DNA of 11,313 nt, from contig SFFD01000045.1 of assembly GCA_004556975.1 (NCBI GenBank), positions 1-11,313 on the forward strand, given 5' to 3'. The translations under genes and the position numbers were made by a program. Every line of letters starts with the position of its first letter. Position 1 is the first letter of the stretch. Of the stretch, positions 7,245 to 11,313 are shown piece by piece. The notes below the pieces were generated by a model. It searched no databases and was not told the origin of the DNA. It was given only the letters and a program-made list of their open reading frames with translations. The DNA comes from Oscillospiraceae bacterium. GTDB lineage: Bacteria > Bacillota > Clostridia > Oscillospirales > Ruminococcaceae.

Positions 7245-8519
7245 ATGTCTGCACCATTGGCAGACAGACTGCGGCCGACGGAGCTTTCGGAGGTCTGCGG
7301 TCAGAAACACATACTTGGAGAAGGCAAGCTTCTTCGCAAAATAGCCGAATCCGGCGAGATACCCAACCTTATATTTTTTGGTCCTTCCGGAACAGGCAAA
7401 ACCACCGTAGCCCGCATTCTGGCAAAGAAAGCGGGCAAAAAGCTTTGCCATCTTAACGGAACTTCGTGCTCAACGGCGGATATTCGTGAGGTTATTGCCG
7501 AAACGGCGGGAATAGAGGGCGCAAACGGCGTGCTGCTCTATCTTGATGAGATTCAGTACCTGAGCAAAAAGCAGCAGCAAACCCTTCTGGAATTCATCGA
7601 GGACGGCAGAGTAACCCTTATTGCTTCAACAACGGAAAACCCGTATTTCTATGTTTATAACGCAATTTTAAGCCGCAGTACCGTTTTTGAGTTTAAACCC
7701 ATAGAACCGGAAGAAATTGAAAAAGCACTTGAGCACGCCATAGAAAAAATTGAGCACGACGAAAATACCGCCGTGCTCACGGAGGACGGCGTGCTTCATC
7801 ACATTGCACAGAACTGTTCGGGCGACGCCCGAAAGGCCATAAACGCACTTGAGGTTTGCTGGCTTGCTTCGCGCATCAATGCAGACGGAAGCCGTGTGAT
7901 TTCAATGGAGGATGCTCAAACGGCGGCGCAGCGCAGCGCAAACCGCTATGACCGCGAGGGCGACGACCACTATGAGATACTGTCTGCGTTTCATAAATCC
8001 GTGCGCGGGTCGGACGAGAATGCGGCGCTGCATTACCTTGCGCGGTTTATTGACGCAGGGGATATAATTTCTCCGTGCAGGCGCCTGCTTGCAATAGCCT
8101 GCGAGGATGTGGGGCTTGCGTACCCACAGGCCATTCCCATAGTAAAAGCCTGTGTGGATACGGCTTTGCAGCTTGGTCTGCCGGAAGCGCAGCTTCCCCT
8201 TGCAGACGCGGTTATTGTGCTTTGCACCGCGCCGAAATCCAACAGCGGAATGCTTGCCATAAATGCGGCTCTTGAAGATGTGAGAAACGGTCTTTCCGGC
8301 TCCGTTCCGGAGCATCTGGTCAATGTTCACCCAAAGACGGCGGAAGGACACAAGCCGCCCAGGTACAAGTATGCTCATGATTACCGCAATCACTATGTAA
8401 AGCAGCAGTATTTGCCCGACACCCTGAAAGACAGGGTATATTACCGCTTCGGCGACAACAAAAATGAGCAGGCAGCAAGGGCATACCGCGAGAAAATTAT
8501 TAAAGAAGCAGAAGAATAA
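7245..8519 (+). CDS. rarA: Replication-associated recombination protein A (AAA+ ATPase, RarA/MgsA)
   Basis: AAA+ ATPase of the clamp-loader-related RarA/MgsA/WRNIP1 family, which acts at stalled or damaged replication forks. The 424-residue protein shows PLADRLRP and GQKHILG at the N-terminus, Walker A GPSGTGKT (46-53), Walker B LLYLDE (97-102), sensor 1 around STTEN (128-132), a probable arginine finger at Arg144 (LSRS), and sensor 2 SGDARKAINALE. The C-terminal half has the RarA tetramerisation-type region (HYLARFIDAGD, CRRLLAIACEDVGLAYP) and ends with the family-typical HDYRNHYVKQQYLPD stretch. The start ATG has only a modest ribosome binding site (AAAGAGATG). It follows glyA by 29 bp, so it is likely to be the second gene of that operon. 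No good rightward terminator follows; the hairpin at 8527-8547 has its T-run on the other side. Confidence 0.95.
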   Translation: MSAPLADRLRPTELSEVCGQKHILGEGKLLRKIAESGEIPNLIFFGPSGTGKTTVARILAKKAGKKLCHLNGTSCSTADIREVIAETAGIEGANGVLLYLDEIQYLSKKQQQTLLEFIEDGRVTLIASTTENPYFYVYNAILSRSTVFEFKPIEPEEIEKALEHAIEKIEHDENTAVLTEDGVLHHIAQNCSGDARKAINALEVCWLASRINADGSRVISMEDAQTAAQRSANRYDREGDDHYEILSAFHKSVRGSDENAALHYLARFIDAGDIISPCRRLLAIACEDVGLAYPQAIPIVKACVDTALQLGLPEAQLPLADAVIVLCTAPKSNSGMLAINAALEDVRNGLSGSVPEHLVNVHPKTAEGHKPPRYKYAHDYRNHYVKQQYLPDTLKDRVYYRFGDNKNEQAARAYREKIIKEAEE

Positions 8520-8547
8520 AAAAGTTCCGTGCTCATTTTGAGCACGG
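8514..8547 (-). terminator. Leftward terminator hairpin after rarA
   Basis: CCGTGCTC-attt(t)-GAGCACGG (8527-8534 with 8540-8547) is a perfect 8-bp stem. The T-run lies on the minus-strand side (AACTTTTTTATT), so it best terminates leftward transcripts, as a backup for the tRNA-like unit. To the right only CGACGCCTTTTG follows, which would be poor for rarA. Confidence 0.65.
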
Positions 8548-8588
8548 CGACGCCTTTTGCCTCCGCGGCGGCTGCGCGCTGACTTTAG

Positions 8589-8625
8589 CAAAAAGAAAAG
8601 AGCACCTACATAAAGCAAGTGCTCT
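8589..8625 (-). terminator. Rho-independent terminator of the tRNA-like transcript
   Basis: On the minus strand AGAGCAC (8625-8619) pairs with GTGCTCT (8605-8599) across a 13-nt loop, followed by TTTCTTTTTGC. It begins 1 nt after the CCA at 8629-8627, the tight spacing typical of a tRNA gene terminator. The left arm of the hairpin is part of the 95-bp repeat. Confidence 0.75.
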
Positions 8626-8792
8626 GTGGTTGCCCAACGGGCACAAACGGCGAAGCGCGCCCGGTGGGCGAAGAAGCGAGCCGTTTGCGGCGCAGGCCGC
8701 CTGCATAAAGCAAGTGCTCTGTGGTTGCCCAACGGGCACAAACGGCGAAGCGCGCCCGGTGGGCGAAGAAGCGAGCCGTTTGCGGCGCAGGC
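8609..8792 (-). repeat. Two-copy tandem repeat, 89 bp identical, period 95 bp
   Basis: Positions 8609-8697 and 8704-8792 are identical over 89 bp, separated by the 6-bp spacer cgcctg. Read on the minus strand each copy holds a long hairpin, then CCCG, then TTGGGCAACCA (a tRNA acceptor 3' strand, discriminator A and CCA), then the left arm of the terminator hairpin. The high GC content contrasts with the AT-rich flank to the right. Perfect identity suggests a recent duplication or homogenisation. Confidence 0.95.
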
Positions 8793-8889
8793 GTCGGCTT
8801 AACGCAAGCGAAAGCGCGGCGGAAAGCCGCTAACGCCAAGAGGGCATTTTGAGTTCAAATCCGAGGTGCTGCCGTTACACAATTGGGCA
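8627..8889 (-). ncRNA. tRNA-like RNA gene with tRNA-Gln-type ends and an expanded interior
   Basis: Read on the minus strand, TGCCCAA (8889-8883) is a 5' acceptor strand, followed by TT and a D-arm GTGT-AACGGCA-GCAC (8880-8866). The D-loop has the conserved A14, R15, G18-G19 and A21. The exact 3' acceptor partner TTGGGCA, discriminator A and CCA occur at 8637-8627 and again at 8732-8722, giving a perfect 7-bp acceptor stem. A consensus promoter lies just upstream and a terminator just downstream. The molecule would be 263 nt to the distal CCA or 168 nt to the proximal one, against about 75 for a tRNA. After the D-arm, TCGGA-TTTGAAC-TCAAA gives only three of five anticodon-stem pairs (nominal anticodon TGA), and no TTC-type T-arm with a proper stem precedes the acceptor. 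Instead there are two larger arms: 8837-8790, closed by GGCGT/ACGCC, and 8784-8737, a 10-bp stem capped by CGCCC-acc-GGGCG. The D-arm style recalls tRNA-Gln. It may be a disrupted tRNA-Gln gene or a distinct tRNA-like RNA; a normal decoding tRNA looks unlikely. Confidence 0.5.
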
Positions 8890-8908
8890 ATATCTAACGT
8901 GCTTTATT

Positions 8909-8937
8909 ATTATAGCTATCTTGTTTATAATTGTCAA
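8909..8937 (-). promoter_or_regulatory. Perfect-consensus promoter of the tRNA-like gene
   Basis: On the minus strand TTGACA (8937-8932), 17 bp, TATAAT (8914-8909) is an exact sigma-70/A consensus, as is common for stable RNA genes. The start site would be near 8902, about 13 nt before the tRNA-like 5' end. Confidence 0.85.
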
Positions 8938-8982
8938 TAGGTCTTTTAATTTTTTTTGAATTTTTTAAAAGCCTATCGACAA
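8931..8982. repeat. Long imperfect inverted repeat between the divergent promoters
   Basis: TTGTCAATAGGTCTTTTAA (8931-8949) and TTAAAAGCCTATCGACAA (8965-8982) are inverted copies with one mismatch and one extra base, around a T-rich 15-bp centre. The left arm contains the -35 box of the tRNA-like gene and the right arm that of trxA. Confidence 0.8.
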
Positions 8983-9005
8983 AATATATGCAAATGAATT
9001 ATAAT
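8976..9005 (+). promoter_or_regulatory. trxA promoter
   Basis: TCGACA (8976-8981), 18 bp, TATAAT (9000-9005) matches the sigma-70/A consensus at 11 of 12 bases. The start would be near 9012, giving a leader of about 35 nt. Confidence 0.7.
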
Positions 9006-9029
9006 TGTCATACAGGAAAAAATAAAATC

Positions 9030-9036
9030 AAGGAGG
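9030..9036 (+). promoter_or_regulatory. Ribosome binding site deciding the trxA start
   Basis: AAGGAGG abuts the first in-frame ATG (9037), leaving no spacer, but lies 9 nt before the second ATG (9046), which is therefore the start. Confidence 0.8.
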
Positions 9037-9045
9037 ATGTTTTAT

Positions 9046-9366
9046 ATGTCACTGCTTCATATGAATTCTGAAGATTTTGAAAATATTGTACTGAACAAAA
9101 AGGAAAATGCCATTGTCGACTTTTGGGCTACATGGTGCGGTCCCTGCAAAATGCTCGGCCCTACAATAGAAGAAATAGCCGGCGAACTTGACGGCAAAAT
9201 TGCCGTAGGCAAGGTTGACGTCGATGAAAACCGCGAGCTTGCCATAAAATACGGCGTTATGTCCATTCCAACCGTTATTTATTTCAAAAACGGCGAAGAG
9301 GCTGCCCGCCTTATCGGTGTTCAAAGCAAAGAAAAGCTGATTGAAACCGCAAACAAGCTTTTTTAA
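9046..9366 (+). CDS. trxA: Thioredoxin
   Basis: A 106-residue cytoplasmic dithiol/disulfide oxidoreductase that keeps protein thiols reduced, normally with thioredoxin reductase. The active site is WCGPC with Cys31 and Cys34 (ATWCGPCKM), the buried aspartate lies in VDFWA, and the cis-proline loop is SIPT (Pro75) followed by VIYFKNGE. This is a complete, standard thioredoxin fold. ATG 9046 is chosen over ATG 9037 because of ribosome binding site spacing. It has its own promoter, divergent from the tRNA-like gene, and its own terminator, so it appears monocistronic. No thioredoxin reductase gene is in the window. Confidence 0.96.
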   Translation: MSLLHMNSEDFENIVLNKKENAIVDFWATWCGPCKMLGPTIEEIAGELDGKIAVGKVDVDENRELAIKYGVMSIPTVIYFKNGEEAARLIGVQSKEKLIETANKLF

Positions 9367-9381
9367 TGAAAATCTTAAGGG

Positions 9382-9408
9382 TGCGCCGCAGTATTGCGGC
9401 GCATTTTT
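9382..9408 (+). terminator. Rho-independent terminator of trxA
   Basis: TGCGCCGC pairs with GCGGCGCA (8 bp, extended by an A-T pair) around a short loop and is followed by TTTTT. Confidence 0.9.
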
Positions 9409-9440
9409 GCAATATTATGCGAAATAAATAAAAAAACAGC

Positions 9441-9469
9441 TTGCCAGCGGGGAAAATAAATGTTAAAAT
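9441..9469 (+). promoter_or_regulatory. Candidate promoter of the surface protein gene
   Basis: TTGCCA (9441-9446), 17 bp, TAAAAT (9464-9469), with TG one base before the -10 box (extended -10). It leaves a leader of about 40 nt before ATG 9516. Confidence 0.55.
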
Positions 9470-9515
9470 AATAATCGTAAACCTATAAACCTTTTGACAA
9501 GATAAGGAGGCAACA

Positions 9516-10226
9516 ATGAAGAAGATAATTTCACTTATTATTGCGGCGGCAATGCTGCTCGCGCTTGGCGTAACCGCTTTTGCTGCTGAAGAAGAGCGGG
9601 AACCTGTTGTAAGGGTTGCAATTCCTGTTGAAGTTACCGTAAATCAAACAGGAAATGCTGCTCCCGAGCGGCATACATTCTATTATGACCTTCACTATGA
9701 TTATGCAGTTGCTTTTGATTCAAGTGACAGCAGCAGCCAGCAAAGCTTAAAGGTAAGCTTTGGCGGCGCTCTTGAAGGTGATGAAAACGGCTTTTCTGTT
9801 ACCGTAAACGGAAAGGGCACGGCATCGGGAACTATTATATTTGAGGGAACAGAGAGTGTTCTGAGTAACATTCGGGGAACTATTTCCAAAAGAGCGCAGA
9901 CTGCTCCGGACGGCTGGACCTATGATGAAACCGAATATGAGTTCTATGTTTTTAAAGAATACGGAGAGAGCGACCAGTACAGTTTATCATACAATATGAT
10001 AAGGATGGATGAAAGCGCTGCTTCCGGATATGAGTATCTCGGAGCGGTTCCGGCAACATATGTCAACGAGTATAAAGAAGACAGAATAACCAACAGAGAT
10101 TCCGACCCGATAAAGATTACCTCACAGCCTGAAGAAAACCCCAGCACCGGCGCACCGATATACGGTCTTGTTGCCGCAGTAATTGCCATCGGCGCTGCTG
10201 CAGTTGCACTTAAGGTTCGTAAATAA
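9516..10226 (+). CDS. Secreted cell-wall-type protein with NPSTG sorting-like signal
   Basis: A 236-residue protein with no recognised enzymatic domain. The N-terminus is a signal peptide: MKK, a hydrophobic stretch at about 4-20, and a probable cleavage after AFA at about 23. The mature part is acidic and rich in Ser, Gly, Tyr and beta-prone segments (TFYYDLHYDYAVAF, YEFYVFKEYG), somewhat like pilin or Ig-like surface domains, but I cannot assign a family. The C-terminus has NPSTG (208-212), a hydrophobic helix at about 215-233 and the basic tail KVRK, which is the layout of a sortase substrate; NPxTG variants are common in Clostridia. It is probably anchored in the wall or, if not sorted, in the membrane. 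A strong AAGGAGG (9504-9510) precedes the start. It has its own promoter and terminator, and no sortase gene is nearby. Confidence 0.85.
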   Translation: MKKIISLIIAAAMLLALGVTAFAAEEEREPVVRVAIPVEVTVNQTGNAAPERHTFYYDLHYDYAVAFDSSDSSSQQSLKVSFGGALEGDENGFSVTVNGKGTASGTIIFEGTESVLSNIRGTISKRAQTAPDGWTYDETEYEFYVFKEYGESDQYSLSYNMIRMDESAASGYEYLGAVPATYVNEYKEDRITNRDSDPIKITSQPEENPSTGAPIYGLVAAVIAIGAAAVALKVRK

Positions 10227-10240
10227 TTAAAATATTTACA

Positions 10241-10275
10241 AAAAAAATATGCGCCCGAAAGGACGCATATTTTTT
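10241..10275 (+). terminator. Rho-independent terminator after the surface protein gene
   Basis: A run of A followed by TATGCG-c-CC pairs with GG-a-CGCATA and a T-run around a GAAA tetraloop. It is symmetric in A and T runs and so could act in both directions. Confidence 0.85.
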
Positions 10276-10294
10276 ATATGTTATAAAATAACTA

Positions 10295-10323
10295 TTTAAA
10301 ATTTTCAGTAAATAAGCTATAAT
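10295..10323 (+). promoter_or_regulatory. Candidate promoter of the sugar kinase gene
   Basis: TATAAT (10318-10323) with TTTAAA (10295-10300) 17 bp upstream. The -10 is perfect and the -35 matches 4 of 6. The leader would be very short, about 17 nt. Confidence 0.5.
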
Positions 10324-10346
10324 ATAAAAGAAAGGAGATATGCGCA

Positions 10347-11237
10347 GTGAAAATAATTAACTTTGGCTCGCTTAATATAGATCATGTGTATCAGGTGGAT
10401 CATATTGTCCGGTCGGATGAAACAATCAGAGCCAAAAAAACAAACTTTTTTCCGGGCGGAAAGGGCCTTAATCAGTCCATTGCCATTGCGCGTTCCGGCG
10501 CAGATGTTTACCATGCCGGCTGTGTCGGAATGACGGACGGTGCATATCTGCTTAATATGCTTGACAAAAACGGCGTAAACACATCGCTTATCAGAAAGAA
10601 AGAAGTCCCTACGGGAAACGCGATAATTCAGGTTACGCCGGATGGAACAAAAAGCATAATTGTTTGCGGCGGAGCAAACCAGACCATTACTGACGACCAG
10701 ATTGAATACACAATGGCGCAAATTCGCCGCGGCGATATTTTGCTTTTGCAAAATGAGATAAACGCCATCAACGTTATCGTTGAAAAAGCGCTTGCCATGG
10801 GCGCGCGCGTTGCGCTTGACCCTGCGCCGTTTACCAACGATTTAAGAAATCTGCCTCTTGATAAGCTGTCTTACATATTTTTTAACAGGTTCGAGGCGTC
10901 ACAGTTTACCGGAGAAGACCCTATGGACGTAGAATCGCTTATTTCAGCCATCCGCCGCACCTTTACGAATGCCAACGCTTTGTTAACCATGGGCACGAAG
11001 GGCGCCATTTTGATAACTAATGACGACACGATTTATCAGCCCATCTATGAAGTGCCGGTTCGTGACAGAACGGCCGCGGGCGACGCTTTTATAGGCTTTT
11101 ACCTGGGAACAACAATAAACGGTGCCTCGCCGAAAGACGCATTGATGATGGCGGCCAAGGCCGCTTCGCTTTGCGTTTCACGCGCAGGGGCGGCAAGTTC
11201 AATTCCCATGATTGAGGAATGCTATGCTTTTAAATAA
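10347..11237 (+). CDS. PfkB-family carbohydrate kinase, ribokinase-like
   Basis: A 296-residue sugar kinase of the PfkB/ribokinase family, which transfers phosphate from ATP to a sugar hydroxyl. Visible parts: the N-terminal FGSLNIDHVYQV strand, the substrate-binding GGKGLNQS (37-44; ribokinase typically GGKGANQA), a central nucleotide-binding half with LDPAP at 157-161 and a NRFEA segment, then DRTAAGDAF (240-248) with the likely catalytic base Asp246. The second signature is usually DTTGAGDAF, so the anion-hole stretch differs. Ribokinase is the closest call, but another furanose or nucleoside substrate is possible. The start is GTG at 10347, set by AAAGGAG (10331-10337) 9 nt upstream; the ATG at 10340 is in another frame and stops after six codons. 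No sugar transporter or regulator is present within the window, although a gene may follow to the right. Confidence 0.88.
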   Translation: MKIINFGSLNIDHVYQVDHIVRSDETIRAKKTNFFPGGKGLNQSIAIARSGADVYHAGCVGMTDGAYLLNMLDKNGVNTSLIRKKEVPTGNAIIQVTPDGTKSIIVCGGANQTITDDQIEYTMAQIRRGDILLLQNEINAINVIVEKALAMGARVALDPAPFTNDLRNLPLDKLSYIFFNRFEASQFTGEDPMDVESLISAIRRTFTNANALLTMGTKGAILITNDDTIYQPIYEVPVRDRTAAGDAFIGFYLGTTINGASPKDALMMAAKAASLCVSRAGAASSIPMIEECYAFK

Positions 11238-11245
11238 AACAGGAT

Positions 11246-11271
11246 AAAAAACCATCAGGGCAGCCGTATGG
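11246..11271 (-). terminator. Possible leftward terminator downstream of the sugar kinase
   Basis: On the minus strand CCAT...ATGG, with an internal GG/CC pairing, is followed by TTTTTTATCC. The stem is weak with mismatches. It could end a leftward gene beyond the window edge. Confidence 0.3.
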
Positions 11272-11295
11272 CTTCCGTAAAACAGTAAATCCTCC

Positions 11296-11313
11296 GTATG
11301 GTATATACCATAC
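11296..11313. promoter_or_regulatory. Perfect 18-bp palindrome at the window edge
   Basis: GTATGGTATATACCATAC is a perfect palindrome. An 8-bp part of it, CCGTATGG with the preceding bases, also occurs 30 bp upstream at 11264-11271. The form suits an operator for a dimeric repressor. It is cut by the end of the window, so its full extent and target are unknown. Confidence 0.45.

Noticed and set aside
8609..8792. CRISPR array
   Set aside because: There are only two units, the repeat is 89 bp with a 6-bp spacer, and no cas gene is present.
8627..8792. Integrative element at a tRNA att site, given the duplicated tRNA 3' end
   Set aside because: The two copies are only 95 bp apart with no integrase or cargo between them, so a local tandem duplication is the simpler reading.
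7902..8839. Long open frames across the repeat region encoding a repeated ARWATTEHLL-like peptide
   Set aside because: They are GC-rich frames over a structured repeat, run antisense to rarA or through the RNA gene, and lack good ribosome binding sites.
8851..8862. GAGTTCAAATCC on the plus strand, which looks like a tRNA T-loop
   Set aside because: The flanking bases do not form a T-stem (TTGAG against CCGAG), there is no D-arm or matching acceptor strand on the plus strand, and the promoter and terminator point the other way.
8627..8889. tmRNA (ssrA)
   Set aside because: The RNA has a normal tRNA D-arm, no T-arm, and no evident tag-peptide frame ending in a hydrophobic ALAA-type tail before a stop.

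Overview
The window looks like chromosomal DNA from a low-to-mid GC Gram-positive bacterium of the class Clostridia, probably near Oscillospiraceae/Ruminococcaceae. The grounds are strong AGGAGG-type ribosome binding sites, hairpin-plus-T-run terminators, sigma-70/A-type promoters, a short archaeal/eukaryotic-type prolyl-tRNA synthetase, and a surface protein with a C-terminal NPSTG sorting-type signal. The family assignment is inference from gene content; no 16S or phylogeny is available here.

Layout, left to right. A leftward block holds proS (127-1563) and acpP (1695-1922), separated by a hairpin terminator. Divergent from acpP is a FabD-like acyltransferase (2114-3067), so an acyl carrier protein and a candidate malonyl/acyl-CoA:ACP transferase share a 191-bp intergenic region. 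A bidirectional terminator separates it from a convergent leftward pair: an amidohydrolase of the YtcJ type (3216-4778) and, upstream of it, a diacylglycerol-kinase-family lipid kinase (4863-5789). Divergent from the kinase is a rightward glyA-rarA pair (5962-7215, 7245-8519). Then come about 525 bp without a protein gene, the trxA thioredoxin gene (9046-9366), a secreted cell-wall-type protein (9516-10226), and a ribokinase-family sugar kinase (10347-11237). The window ends in an 18-bp perfect palindrome.

The protein genes are mostly housekeeping: translation, lipid synthesis, one-carbon metabolism, replication-fork maintenance and redox. The unusual part is 8514-8982. On the minus strand there is a perfect-consensus promoter (TTGACA, 17 bp, TATAAT). 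It is followed 13 nt after the -10 end of the likely start by a sequence that reads as the 5' half of a tRNA: acceptor strand, U8, and a D-arm with A14, G18-G19 and A21, of the tRNA-Gln kind. The matching 3' acceptor strand, discriminator A and encoded CCA do not follow at normal tRNA distance. They lie about 160 and 255 nt downstream, once in each copy of an 89-bp perfect tandem repeat (period 95 bp), and the second copy runs directly into a Rho-independent terminator. No normal anticodon arm or T-arm can be drawn; large GC-rich hairpins sit there instead. This is either a tRNA gene expanded and inactivated by a structured repeat, or an undescribed tRNA-like structured RNA. It shares a divergent promoter region with trxA, where a long imperfect inverted repeat covers both -35 boxes. 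I regard this as the most interesting part of the window.
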